Assembly (NCBI GenBank): GCA_020633195.1
Contig: JACKEC010000018.1
Span: 540,835-604,834, forward strand
Direction: 5' to 3'
Origin: Sandaracinaceae bacterium
GTDB lineage: Bacteria; Myxococcota_A; Polyangia; Polyangiales; Sandaracinaceae
DNA length: 64,000 nucleotides
Within the stretch, counting starts at the first letter, position 1. Each line of letters opens with the position of its first letter. The notes below the pieces were generated by a model, which searched no databases, had not been told where the DNA came from, and saw only the letters and a program-made list of their open reading frames with translations. Below, one piece after another: positions 17,585 to 25,594 of the stretch. The position numbers were made by a program, and so were the translations under genes.

Positions 17585-17692
17585 GCTCGCCGCGCCGGAG
17601 ACCTGAGATATCCTCCCGCGCGAGGTCGGCCCATCGAGATCCACATCCACGACAACCCCGCGCTCACCGTCGCGCTCGCGCTCGCGGCGGGG

Positions 17693-19510
17693 ATGCTCGC
17701 GCAGTCGATCGCCAAGCACCTGCGCGTCCCCGGGCTCGTCCTGCTGCTGGTGTTCGGCGTGCTCCTCGGGCCGGACGTCGCCAACCTCGTGCAGCCCGCC
17801 ACGCTGGGCGAGGGCCTGTCGGCGCTCGTCGGCTGCGCCGTCGCGGTGATCCTGTTCGAGGGCGGCATGACCCTCGACATCCGGCACCTGCGCCGGAGGG
17901 GGCGCGCGATCAACCAGCTCATCAGCGTGGGCGCGCTGGTCAGCCTCGTGGTCGGCGGGATCGTCGCGGCGATCGTCATGGGCTTCGGGTGGAAGCGCTC
18001 GCTGCTCTTCGGGACGCTCGTCATCGTCACGGGGCCCACCGTCGTGACCCCGCTGCTCCGGCAGCTGCGCGTGAGCAAGAGCGTCTCCACGGTGCTCGAG
18101 GCCGAGGGCGTGCTCATCGACGCGGTGGGCGCGATCACGGCGGCGGTCGCCCTCGAGCTGGTGCTGTCTCCGAGCGGTCAGAGCGTCGCGCTCGCGCTCC
18201 CGACGATCGCGTGGCGGCTCGTGTTCGGCGTCATCGTCGGCCTCGTCGGCGGGCTGGTGCTCGCCGGCCTCCTGCGGTTCCGCGGCGTCATCCCCGAGGG
18301 CCTGACGAACACCTTCACGCTCGGCTGGGCGCTCCTCGTCTTCCAGATCGCGAACGCGGTCCTGCACGAGAGCGGGATCGCCGCGGTCACCATCGCCGGC
18401 CTCGTGGTCGGCAACGTCCACACCCACGACCACCGGTCGCTGCACGAGTTCAAAGAGCAGCTCACGGTGATGCTCATCGCGCTCCTCTTCGTCTTGCTCG
18501 TGGCCGACGTGCGGGTCGCCGACGTGCAAGCGCTCGGGGTGCGGGGCGGCCTCGTCGCGGGCGCGACGATCCTCGTGATCCGCCCGCTGAGCGTCCTCGC
18601 GGGCACGTTCGGGACGTCGCTCACGAAGAAGGAGCGGATCTTCGTCGCCTGGATCGGCCCACGCGGGATCGTCGCCGCGGCGGTCGCCTCGCTGTTCGCG
18701 TTCCAGCTCGAGCGCGCCCACGTCGAGGGCGGCACCGAGCTGCGGGCGCTGGTCTTCCTGGTGATCGCGGTGACCGTGTTCTGGTCCGCGCTGACCGGCG
18801 GGCTCGCCGCGCGTGCCCTGGGCCTGCGACGCAAGCAGGGCGAGGGCTGGATGGTCGTCGGCGCCAACGCGCTCGCGCGCGCGATGGCCGGCGAGCTCAA
18901 GCGGGCGGGCGCCGACGTGGTCTGCGTCGAGGAGGATCCCGACTCGGTCCGGGCCGCCGAGGAGAGCGGGCTCCGCGTGCTCCAGCGGGACGCGCTCGAT
19001 CCGAAGACGATCGAGCTCGCGCAGCTCGACACCCGGATCGGAGCGATCGGTCTGCTGACCCGGGAGGAGGCCAACTACCTCTTCGGCGAGAAGTCCCGCC
19101 TCGCGGTGCGCACCGTCCGGTACCCGCTCGCGATCACCTCGAGCGACCGCGGCGTCACGCCGTCGATGGTCCACGACTTCGGCGGCGAGCTGCTCTTCGG
19201 CCGCGCGGTCGACGTCGAGACCTGGGCCAAGCGCGTCGAGCGCTCCGAGGTGGAGATCGTGTGGTGGCGCTTCCGCGGCCGCGGCCGGCCCGAGCAGCTG
19301 CTCATCAACGGCCGCAACGAGTACCTCCCGCTCGTGCACCGCCGCAAGAGCCACATCGAGCCGCACACCGATCGCAGCAGCATCCGTCGCAAGTCGGAGG
19401 TCGCCCTGCTGATGGAGCCGTCGCGCATCGCGGCGCTGACCGACGTGTTCGTGGCGGGCGGCTGGGAGCGCATGGATCGCCCCGAGAGCGACGACGGAGA
19501 GAAGGCGTGA
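17693..19510 (+). CDS. CPA1-type cation/proton antiporter with RCK (TrkA-N) domain
   Basis: A 605-residue inner-membrane protein: about 12 helices of the Na+/H+ exchanger family (LVLLLVFGVLLGP, VILFEGGMTLD, VTGPTVVTPLLRQL) to residue 380, then a TrkA-N Rossmann domain (WMVVGANALARAMAGEL) and a C-terminal RCK tail. Such proteins exchange Na+ or K+ for protons under nucleotide control. The conserved sequence begins before this ATG: an in-frame stretch from 17633 reads IEIHIHDNPALTVALALAAG, which completes helix 1, yet offers no ATG, GTG or TTG. An ATC start at 17633 is possible. The TGA stop overlaps the start of the peptidase gene. Confidence 0.9.
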   Translation: MLAQSIAKHLRVPGLVLLLVFGVLLGPDVANLVQPATLGEGLSALVGCAVAVILFEGGMTLDIRHLRRRGRAINQLISVGALVSLVVGGIVAAIVMGFGWKRSLLFGTLVIVTGPTVVTPLLRQLRVSKSVSTVLEAEGVLIDAVGAITAAVALELVLSPSGQSVALALPTIAWRLVFGVIVGLVGGLVLAGLLRFRGVIPEGLTNTFTLGWALLVFQIANAVLHESGIAAVTIAGLVVGNVHTHDHRSLHEFKEQLTVMLIALLFVLLVADVRVADVQALGVRGGLVAGATILVIRPLSVLAGTFGTSLTKKERIFVAWIGPRGIVAAAVASLFAFQLERAHVEGGTELRALVFLVIAVTVFWSALTGGLAARALGLRRKQGEGWMVVGANALARAMAGELKRAGADVVCVEEDPDSVRAAEESGLRVLQRDALDPKTIELAQLDTRIGAIGLLTREEANYLFGEKSRLAVRTVRYPLAITSSDRGVTPSMVHDFGGELLFGRAVDVETWAKRVERSEVEIVWWRFRGRGRPEQLLINGRNEYLPLVHRRKSHIEPHTDRSSIRRKSEVALLMEPSRIAALTDVFVAGGWERMDRPESDDGEKA

Positions 19511-20958
19511 GGCGCGCGGCCCGTGGGCTCCTCGTCGCGCTCGCGCTCGGCTCGTGCGGGACGCCCGAGGCCGCGGCCCCGGAGCCGCCGGACCCGACCC
19601 CCGCGGCCGCCGAGCCCGCGCCGCTGACCGACACCTACCGGGCGCCGGTCGGGCGGATCGTCGAGGCGAGCGAAGACGCCGACTACGCGTGGACGTGGCT
19701 CGAGGCGCTCTGCGGCGACATCGGGCATCGCCTCTCGGGCAGCCCCAGCCTCGAGCGCGCCGTCGACTGGTCGGCCACCGAGCTCGACGCCATCGAGGGC
19801 GTCCGCGTGGAGCGCCAGCCCGTGCAAGTCGGCGTGTGGATCCGCGGCGAGGAGAGCCTCGAGCTGGTGGGCGACGACGCGCCGCTCGCGATGGTCGGGC
19901 TCGGCGGATCCGTGGGCACGGGCGAGGAGGGCGTCGAGGGCGAGGTCGTCGTGCTCTCCTCGCTGGACGAGGTGGAGCCGCGCGCGAGCGAGCTCGCCGG
20001 CAAGATCGTGCTCTTCGACCAGGCGATGCCCGACTACGACCCCGACACCTACGAGACCGGGTACGGGGAGACGGTCGGCATCCGCACGCGGGGCCCCGCG
20101 CAGGCGGGCGCGCGCGGGGCGCTCGCGGTCCTCGTCCGCTCGGTCACCGCCGACCGGGACAGCCCCCCGCACACCGGGGCCACGCGCTACGACGACGAGG
20201 GTCCGCGCGTGCCCGGCGCCGCGGTGTCGGTGCCCGTCGCGGAGCGCCTCCATCGCCTCGTCGACGAGGGCGCGCACCCGCGCGTCCGGCTCCGCATGCA
20301 GGCGCACACCGAGGAGGCCACGGCCACCTCGCACAACGTCATCGCCGAGCTGCGCGGCCGCGAGCTGCCCGACGAGATCGTGGTGTTCGGCGGCCACATC
20401 GACTCGTGGGACGTGGGCCAGGGCTGCCACGACGACGGCGCCGGGGTGGTGACCGCGATGGCCGCGCTGCGCGTCCTCGTCGAGCTCGGGCTGACCCCGC
20501 GGCGCACCATCCGCGCGATCCTCTGGACCAACGAGGAGAACGGCCTCGCCGGGGCGCGCGCCTACGAGGCCGAGCACTGGGGCGACGGGCTGCACGTCGC
20601 GGGCATCGAGTCCGACATCGGCGCCGCGCCCGTGATCGCGCTCGACCTGCACACCGAGGACGTGCGGCGCCAGGACGCGCTCGCGCAGCTCGGCGCGATC
20701 GTGACGCTCCTCGAGCCGACCGGCCTACGCGAGGCGCGCGCCGGCCACGGCGGCGCGGACGTGAGCCCGCTCGAGGATCACGGCACGCCCACGGTCGGGC
20801 TGCTCCACGACCCCGCGCACTACTTCGACCTGCACCACACCGCGGCGGACACGATCGAGACCGTCGATCGGGACGCGTTCCTGCAGGGCGTCGCGGTGAT
20901 GGCGGCGACCGTCTACGTCCTCGCGGACATGGAGCCTCGACTCAGCAACCCGCGTTGA
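19507..20958 (+). CDS. M28-family metallopeptidase, lipoprotein
   Basis: A 483-residue protein starting with GTG overlapping the antiporter stop. The signal peptide ends in a lipobox (ALALGSC), so it should be lipid-anchored in the envelope. A PA-like insert lies at about 110-270. The M28 zinc site is visible: FGGHIDSWDVGQGCHDDGAG (His and first Asp), NEENGL (Glu pair), ESDIG (Asp) and the final histidine in YFDLHHTAADT. This is the plasma glutamate carboxypeptidase-like branch that cuts dipeptides or trims peptide N-termini. Translation is probably coupled to the antiporter, although the functional link is not obvious. Confidence 0.92.
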   Translation: MRRAARGLLVALALGSCGTPEAAAPEPPDPTPAAAEPAPLTDTYRAPVGRIVEASEDADYAWTWLEALCGDIGHRLSGSPSLERAVDWSATELDAIEGVRVERQPVQVGVWIRGEESLELVGDDAPLAMVGLGGSVGTGEEGVEGEVVVLSSLDEVEPRASELAGKIVLFDQAMPDYDPDTYETGYGETVGIRTRGPAQAGARGALAVLVRSVTADRDSPPHTGATRYDDEGPRVPGAAVSVPVAERLHRLVDEGAHPRVRLRMQAHTEEATATSHNVIAELRGRELPDEIVVFGGHIDSWDVGQGCHDDGAGVVTAMAALRVLVELGLTPRRTIRAILWTNEENGLAGARAYEAEHWGDGLHVAGIESDIGAAPVIALDLHTEDVRRQDALAQLGAIVTLLEPTGLREARAGHGGADVSPLEDHGTPTVGLLHDPAHYFDLHHTAADTIETVDRDAFLQGVAVMAATVYVLADMEPRLSNPR

Positions 20959-20970
20959 CGGGCCTCCGGC

Positions 20971-21450
20971 TCACAGCAGGGCTTCGATCTTGGCCTTCAG
21001 GTCGCCGGGCGTGGTCCGCGAGTCGTAGCGGCCGACCACCTTGCCCTCGCGGTTCACGAGGAACTTCTCGAAGTTCCAGCGGACCTCGGTGTCGCCGAGG
21101 TCGCTCTTCTTCGCCGCGGTGAGGTAGCGGTACAGCACGTGGGCGTCGCGACCGTTCACCTCGAGCTTGGCGTACATCGGGAAGCTCACGCCGTACTTGG
21201 TGTCGCAGAAGGACCGGATCTCCTGCGCGGTCCCCGGCTCCTGCTTGCCGAACTGGTTGCAGGGGAAGCCGAGCACCGCGAGGCCCTTCTCGGACAGCTC
21301 GCGGTGCAGCGCCTCGAGGCCCTCGTACTGCGGCGTGAAGCCGCACTTGCTGGCCACGTTGACGATCAGCATCACCTTGCCGCGGTGATCGCCGAGGGTG
21401 CGCTTGCGGCCGTCCAGGGTCTCGACGTCGATGTCGTAGATCTCGCTCAT
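20971..21450 (-). CDS. Glutathione peroxidase family (Cys-type)
   Basis: A 159-residue protein of normal family length. The catalytic tetrad is visible: Cys36 in NVASKCGFT, Gln66 in GFPCNQFG, Trp125 and Asn126 in RWNFEKFLV. Cys64 is a possible resolving cysteine, typical of thioredoxin-dependent bacterial members. It reduces hydrogen peroxide and lipid hydroperoxides in the cytoplasm. It is convergent with the M28 gene (12 bp apart) and 46 bp downstream of the aldo-keto reductase gene on the same strand, so a common oxidative-stress transcript is possible. Confidence 0.95.
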   Translation of the reverse strand: MSEIYDIDVETLDGRKRTLGDHRGKVMLIVNVASKCGFTPQYEGLEALHRELSEKGLAVLGFPCNQFGKQEPGTAQEIRSFCDTKYGVSFPMYAKLEVNGRDAHVLYRYLTAAKKSDLGDTEVRWNFEKFLVNREGKVVGRYDSRTTPGDLKAKIEALL

Positions 21451-21496
21451 GCCGATGGCTTAGTCGATCGGCGGGGCGCTGAGAAGCGTGGCGCGA

Positions 21497-22318
21497 TCAA
21501 GGCGCGTCGGTGGGATCCCAGGCCAGGTGCAGCCCCTCCTCGAGGCCGTCGAGGCGCTGCATCTGCGAGGGGTCGAGCTCGAAGTCGAACACCGACGCGT
21601 TCTCGGCGATGCGATCCTGGTTGGACGACTTCGGGATCACCACGAACCCGTGCTGCAGGCCCCAGCGGATCAGCACCTGGGCGGGCGTACGGCGGGTCTC
21701 CGTCGCGATCGCGCGGACCGTCGGGTCCCCGAAGCGCTGCCCCTTCGTGACCGGGCTGTAGGCCTCGACCACCACGCCGTGCTCCCGGCTCGCGGCGACC
21801 GCGTCGCGCTGCTGACCGAACGGGTGCAGCTCGATCTGGTTCACCATCGGCGCCACGTTCGCGTGCGCCGACAGCTCGTCGAGGTGGCGGCGGACGAAGT
21901 TGCTCACGCCGATCGCGCGCGCCCGCCCCTCGGCGTGGATTCGCTCCATCGCGCGCCAGCTCTCGAGCCGGTGCTCGGGCACCGGCCAGTGCATGAGGTA
22001 GAGGTCCACCACCTCGACGCCGAGCGCCGCGGCGCTCGCGTCGAACGCGCGCAGCGTGGCGTCGTAGCCCTGGTCCGAGTTCCAGAGCTTGGTGGTCACG
22101 AACACCTCGTCGCGCGGGACGTCGCTCGCCGCGAGCGCCGCGCCGACGTCGACCTCGTTGCGATAGATGTGCGCCGTGTCGACGTGGCGATAGCCGCGCT
22201 CGAGCGCCCAGGTGACGGCGTCGCGCGTCGGCTGCCCGCCGCCGGCCCGGAACACGCCGAGCCCGAGGCGGGGGATGGCTACCGAGCCGGTGAGGTCGAT
22301 CGTCGATCGGAGGTCCAT
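21497..22318 (-). CDS. Aldo-keto reductase (AKR5-like)
   Basis: A 273-residue NADPH-dependent aldo-keto reductase with the full catalytic set: Asp47 (YRHVDTAHIY), Tyr52, Lys77 (VTTKLW) and His110 (LYLMHWP). GVSNF, NQIELHPF and VVIPKSSNQDRIAEN are the usual substrate-loop and cofactor signatures. It resembles 2,5-diketo-D-gluconate reductases and general carbonyl detoxifying enzymes. It is likely cytoplasmic. It has the same orientation as the HxlR gene upstream and the glutathione peroxidase gene downstream; the three plus the AhpD-like gene form a small redox-stress neighbourhood. Real substrate unknown. Confidence 0.93.
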   Translation of the reverse strand: MDLRSTIDLTGSVAIPRLGLGVFRAGGGQPTRDAVTWALERGYRHVDTAHIYRNEVDVGAALAASDVPRDEVFVTTKLWNSDQGYDATLRAFDASAAALGVEVVDLYLMHWPVPEHRLESWRAMERIHAEGRARAIGVSNFVRRHLDELSAHANVAPMVNQIELHPFGQQRDAVAASREHGVVVEAYSPVTKGQRFGDPTVRAIATETRRTPAQVLIRWGLQHGFVVIPKSSNQDRIAENASVFDFELDPSQMQRLDGLEEGLHLAWDPTDAP

Positions 22319-22363
22319 GGCCCTGGGTTGTAGAGCGCGCGTGGCTCGCGCGCAGCCCCCCGC

Positions 22364-22660
22364 TCAGCCCGAGCTCCGGCGCGCCCAGCGGCGGGCCCAC
22401 GCGTCGAGCGGGAGGAGCAGCTCCCCGAGCTCGCGCCCCCGCGCGCTGAGCGCGTAGCCCTCGGCCGCGTCCTCCAGCACCCCGGCCTCGCGCAGCTCTG
22501 CCACCCGCGCGTTCAAGACGCTGGGCGACACGCCGCCGCACGCCTCGCGCAGCGCGCGAAACGTGAGCGGTCCGTCCCGCAGCTCCCAGAGCACGCGGAG
22601 CGTCCACCGCCGCCCGAGCAGGTCGAGCAGGCGCATCACGGGCTGTCGCGAGGTCGTCAT
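22364..22660 (-). CDS. HxlR-family transcription regulator
   Basis: A 98-residue winged helix-turn-helix protein of the HxlR/MarR-like type: LLDLLGRRWTLRVLWEL, GPLTFRALREACGGVSPSVL, the wing region NARVAELREAGVLE and YALSARGRELGELLLPLDAW. The family senses reactive electrophiles, often through a cysteine near the N-terminus; here the only cysteine is in EACGGV in the recognition region. The gene is divergent from the AhpD-like gene, and the 96-bp gap holds two near-identical 19-bp palindromes, so it most likely represses or activates that gene and itself. Confidence 0.9.
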   Translation of the reverse strand: MTTSRQPVMRLLDLLGRRWTLRVLWELRDGPLTFRALREACGGVSPSVLNARVAELREAGVLEDAAEGYALSARGRELGELLLPLDAWARRWARRSSG

Positions 22661-22676
22661 CGGCGCGCGTCTCTTG

Positions 22677-22733
22677 CGCTACGGTTTCCGTAGCGCTACG
22701 GATCCGTCATCGGTCGCTACGAAAACCGTAGCG
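22677..22733. promoter_or_regulatory. Two HxlR operator palindromes
   Basis: Site 1 is CGCTACGGTTTCCGTAGCG (22677-22695), a perfect inverted repeat that extends one base on each side. Site 2 (22715-22733) reads CGCTACGGTTTTCGTAGCG on the minus strand, one base different. Centres are 38 bp apart. Between them ACGGATCCGT (698-707 within 22 kb) is a further 10-bp palindrome. The location between the HxlR and AhpD-like genes makes HxlR the expected binder. Confidence 0.75.
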
Positions 22734-22756
22734 CGAGATCGCACCCGGAGGAAACC

Positions 22757-23296
22757 ATGACGCGCATCGAACCGTTGAGCGGCCCGTTCGAGGGCCCCGT
22801 CGCCGAGGACCTGACGAGGATGATGCCGCCCGGCATGGCGCCCATCGCGCTGTTCCGGACCCTGGCGAAGAACCCGCGCGTGCTGCGGCGCTTCCGGCGC
22901 GGCTCGCTGCTCGACCCGGGGAGCGTGTCGGTGCGCGACCGCGAGGTGATGATCCTCCGCACCACCGCGCGGACCGGCGCGGAGTACGAGTGGGGCGTGC
23001 ACGTCGCGTTCTTCTCCGGCGCGGCCGGGCTCGACGCGCGGCAGATCCGCGCGACGGTGTTCGACGATCCCGAGGCCTGGACCGAGCGCGACCGGGTGGT
23101 GCTCGCGCTCGCCGACGAGCTGCATCGCGACGCGCGGCCGAGCGACGCCACCTTCGATGCGCTGCGGGCGCACTTCGACGAGGGCCAGGTCCTCGAGCTC
23201 CTCGCGCTCGCCGGCTTCTACCGCTGCGTCGCCTACGTGGTGAACGGCGCGGGGGTCCCGCTCGAAGACGCGGCGCCGCGGTTTCCGTCCCGCTGA
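22757..23296 (+). CDS. Carboxymuconolactone decarboxylase/AhpD-like protein
   Basis: A 179-residue protein of the CMD family: SVSVRDREVMILRTTARTG, then EYEWGVHVAFFSGAAGLD and the helix LADELHRDARPSDATFDALR with VLELLALAGFYRCVAYVVNG. The place where AhpD proteins have the redox CxxC is EYEWGVHV here, so disulfide reductase activity is unlikely; the Glu and His may serve proton transfer as in the decarboxylase branch. ATG 22757 has GGAGG (AGGAAA) just upstream. It is controlled, in all likelihood, by the divergent HxlR protein through the palindromes in the promoter region. Confidence 0.88.
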   Translation: MTRIEPLSGPFEGPVAEDLTRMMPPGMAPIALFRTLAKNPRVLRRFRRGSLLDPGSVSVRDREVMILRTTARTGAEYEWGVHVAFFSGAAGLDARQIRATVFDDPEAWTERDRVVLALADELHRDARPSDATFDALRAHFDEGQVLELLALAGFYRCVAYVVNGAGVPLEDAAPRFPSR

Positions 23297-23324
23297 TCGA
23301 CTACGCTACGTCCGCGGGGGCACC

Positions 23325-23939
23325 GTGGACGACTTCGAGCGGGACTACATGGCCGGCGAGGGCGCCGTGCTCCATCGGCAGAAGGCGCGGCTGCCCAAGT
23401 GGGTCCTCGGCGTCGCGAGCGGGATCCCCGCGGGCGCGCTGTCGATCGTGGGGCTCACGCTCCTCGCCGCGGGCATCTTCAGCGTCCTGCCCGCGCTCGC
23501 CATGGTCGGCGGCGGCGTCCTGCTCGGCGCGCTGATCTTCCTGATCCTCGTAGCCACGGGCGTCACGCGGATCACCGTCTCGGAGGGCGCGCTCGACGTG
23601 CAGATGGGGACGGGCGGGATCCGGATCCCCATCGCGGACATCCAGGACATCCGGATCGGCGCCAGCGGCGTCCGCAACCAGGGCATCGGGGTGCGCCGCC
23701 AGCTCGACGGCACGCGCATCTACCAGATGATGGGCGACAACGCGCGCGCGGTGCGGATCGAGCGCGCGGGCGAGCCCGCGACGGTGCTCGTCTGCCAGGA
23801 GCCCGAAGCGCTCGTCGAGGCCGTCCAGCGAGCCCGCGCGAAGGTGCCGAGGGTGCGCGTCGCCGACGAGGCCGAGCCCCTCGAGGAGGAGCTCGAGGCC
23901 GGCGACGCGAAGGCGAAGCGGCGCGCCGCTACGGAATGA
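23325..23939 (+). CDS. Membrane protein with PH-like domain
   Basis: A 204-residue protein starting at GTG. Residues about 25-75 form two transmembrane helices (GALSIVGLTLLAAGIFSVL, VGGGVLLGALIFLILVAT). The following 90 residues are beta-rich (ITVSEGALDVQMGTGGIRIP, IADIQDIRIGA, ARAVRIERAGEPATVLVC), the pattern of a bacterial PH-like domain facing the cytoplasm, and the tail is charged. I recognise no specific family. It lies 28 bp after the AhpD-like gene and may be co-transcribed. Its last 11 bp overlap the end of the convergent oxidoreductase gene. Function unknown. Confidence 0.75.
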   Translation: MDDFERDYMAGEGAVLHRQKARLPKWVLGVASGIPAGALSIVGLTLLAAGIFSVLPALAMVGGGVLLGALIFLILVATGVTRITVSEGALDVQMGTGGIRIPIADIQDIRIGASGVRNQGIGVRRQLDGTRIYQMMGDNARAVRIERAGEPATVLVCQEPEALVEAVQRARAKVPRVRVADEAEPLEEELEAGDAKAKRRAATE

Positions 23940-25032
23940 GCACGAGCTTGCCGACCGTCTTGCCGGACTCGATGTCCCGGTGGGCGTCGGCGACCTTCGC
24001 GAGCGGGTACTCGGTGGCCGGCGCGGGGCGCAGCTTGCCTTCCTCGATCCACTTCATGATGTCGCGCATGCCCTCCTCGAGGATGTCGGTGCGATCGAAG
24101 AGGTAGCTGAGGTTGAACGCGAGCACGCTGCGGCTCTCGTTGGTCATGTCGAGGGGGTTGAAGCGCGGCGTGCGCAGGTAGTCCGCGGCGAGCTTGAGGT
24201 AGTTCGGCCGGCCGCCCGTCTTGGGCATCATCGTGGAGAAGCCGTAGACGACGAGCTTGCCCGCGCGGCGGGTGTGCTCGTAGCTGTCCTTCAGCGTCGC
24301 GACGCCGTTGGCGTCGAGGACCACGTCGTAGCCGCGCGGCGAGATCCGCTCGGCCTCGGCCCACAGGTCCTGCTTCGACTTGTCGATCACGTGATCGCAG
24401 CCGTGGGCCTTCGCCGTCTCGACCTTGTGGCTGCCGCCGACCACGCCGACGACCTCGCAGCCCGCGATCTTCGCCATCTGGACGAGGCTCAACCCGACCC
24501 CGCCGGCCGCCGAGTGGATCAGCACGCGCGCGCCCGGGCGCGGGTGGGCGAGCTCGAAGAGCGCGTAGTGCGCGGTGAGCGCGACGGCCGGGATGGACGC
24601 CGCCTGCACGAAGCTGAGCGCGTCCGGGATCGCGAAGACCTGATGGCGCGGGACGACGAGGCTCGACGCGTAGCCGCCGAAGAGCGTGACGCCGAGCACG
24701 CGCGCGCCGACCTCGAGGTCGTCGACCTCCGCGCCGACCGCGCTGACGACCCCGGCGACCTCGAAGCCCGGCGTGATCGGCCAGCCCACGAGCTCCTTCG
24801 CCGACGCGTACAGGCCCATGCGCACGATGACGTCGGCGTAGTTCACGCCCGACGCGCGGACGTCGATCCGCACCTCGCGAGGGCCCGGCTTCGCCGTCGG
24901 CGCCGTCTCGATCCCGAGCCGGTCGTAGGAGCCGGCGCGGTGCACGACGACCTTCGTGGTGGTGCCCGCGCTGGCCTTCTTCTTCTTCTTGGTCTTGGGG
25001 GCGGTCGAGGACGCGTTGGTCGTGGTCTGCAC
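23929..25032 (-). CDS. Zinc-independent MDR oxidoreductase (quinone reductase/VAT-1-like)
   Basis: A 367-residue medium-chain dehydrogenase/reductase. After a lysine-rich leader (PKTKKKKK) comes the catalytic fold (VRIDVRASGVNYADVIVRMG, TPGFEVAGVVSAVG) and a Rossmann domain with IHSAAGGVGLSLVQMAKIAG. The structural-zinc cysteines are absent, as in quinone oxidoreductases; the C-terminal NPLDMTNESRSVLAFNLSYL pattern is like VAT-1 homologues. It reduces quinones or enones with NADPH. GTG 25032 is chosen because AGGAG lies six bases upstream. It is 101 bp downstream of the ArsR-type gene on the same strand, which may control it. Confidence 0.9.
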   Translation of the reverse strand: MQTTTNASSTAPKTKKKKKASAGTTTKVVVHRAGSYDRLGIETAPTAKPGPREVRIDVRASGVNYADVIVRMGLYASAKELVGWPITPGFEVAGVVSAVGAEVDDLEVGARVLGVTLFGGYASSLVVPRHQVFAIPDALSFVQAASIPAVALTAHYALFELAHPRPGARVLIHSAAGGVGLSLVQMAKIAGCEVVGVVGGSHKVETAKAHGCDHVIDKSKQDLWAEAERISPRGYDVVLDANGVATLKDSYEHTRRAGKLVVYGFSTMMPKTGGRPNYLKLAADYLRTPRFNPLDMTNESRSVLAFNLSYLFDRTDILEEGMRDIMKWIEEGKLRPAPATEYPLAKVADAHRDIESGKTVGKLVLIP

Positions 25033-25133
25033 GGGGCTCTCCTGTATCGAGTGAGGGATCGAGTGGCCGTTGATTCGACGAGCTTCGAACTGTGTTCGCG
25101 AGCGGAGGCGCCGCGAGGCGCCGGACGCGCGCA

Positions 25134-25424
25134 TCAAGCGCGCGCGAAGAAGACCCGCAGCGCCTCGAGCGCCTTCGGGTTCACGCGGCAGGTGAGGAAC
25201 TTGCCTTGCTTCTCGGTGGAGATGAGGCCGGCGGCGACCAGCTCCTTCAGGTGGTGCGACACCGTGGGCGCGCCGACGTTGAGGCGCTCCATCACGTCGT
25301 TCAGGAAGCAGACGTGCCCCTCCGCGAAGGAGCCGCTGCCCTCGCGCCAGATCTCCACGAAGAGCCGATACCGGTTCTCGTGTCCGAGGGCCTTGAAGAC
25401 CCGCACCAGCGCCTCGTCGTCCAT
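25134..25424 (-). CDS. ArsR-family transcription regulator
   Basis: A 96-residue winged helix-turn-helix protein: FKALGHENRYRLFVEIWREG, then CFLNDVMERLNVGAPTVSHH and LKELVAAGLISTEKQGKFLT. The fold is ArsR/SmtB. The metal-binding CxC of classical ArsR is not visible in the recognition helix (NVGAPTVSHHL), so the inducer may be a metabolite rather than a metal. ATG 25424 has no ribosome site and lies about five bases after the predicted transcription start, so the message may be leaderless. The likely target is the oxidoreductase gene directly downstream and its own promoter. Confidence 0.88.
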   Translation of the reverse strand: MDDEALVRVFKALGHENRYRLFVEIWREGSGSFAEGHVCFLNDVMERLNVGAPTVSHHLKELVAAGLISTEKQGKFLTCRVNPKALEALRVFFARA

Positions 25425-25435
25425 CCGAGGACACT

Positions 25436-25463
25436 TTGATAGTTCTCGAATCGTCGAAGTCAA
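25436..25463 (-). promoter_or_regulatory. Sigma-70-type promoter of the ArsR gene
   Basis: On the minus strand TTGACT (25458-25463) and TATCAA (25436-25441) are separated by 16 bp. Transcription would begin near 25429, five bases before the ATG at 25424. The surrounding 30 bp are lower in GC than the rest of the region, as expected for a housekeeping promoter. Confidence 0.45.
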
Positions 25464-25486
25464 GCGGTCGTCTCGATCGAGGGGGT

Positions 25487-25524
25487 CGAAAGGACGTTGA
25501 GGGCTCACCCGAAAGAGCCTTGAG
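25487..25524 (+). promoter_or_regulatory. Paired activator sites before the lipoprotein gene
   Basis: CGAAAGGACGTTGAG (25487-25501) and CGAAAGAGCCTTGAG (25510-25524) start 23 bp apart. The same pair with the same 23-bp offset occurs before the SulP gene at 29502 and 29525. The start of the second site is 57 bp from the -24/-12 element (56 bp at SulP). The sigma-54 activator encoded at 26213-27595 is the obvious candidate to bind both. Confidence 0.6.
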
Positions 25525-25566
25525 GAGAGCGGCGCGACGAGCCGCCCCGAAGACCGCGCGCGGGCG

Positions 25567-25581
25567 TGGCGCATCCCTTGC
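25567..25581 (+). promoter_or_regulatory. Sigma-54 (-24/-12) promoter of the lipoprotein gene
   Basis: TGGCGCATCCCTTGC keeps TGGC and TTGC at exact consensus spacing with two changes in the middle of the -24 block. Transcription would start near 25593, two bases before the GTG start at 25595. The GGAGG at 25582-25586 would then lie outside the message, which is a weak point of either the start codon or the promoter call. Confidence 0.5.
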
Positions 25582-25594
25582 GGAGGCGCGCGGC

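Noticed and set aside
16288..20958. A 1556-codon open frame on the plus strand
   Set aside because: Only its last 484 codons (from GTG 19507) look like protein; the rest is an arginine-rich shadow of the two genes in other frames.
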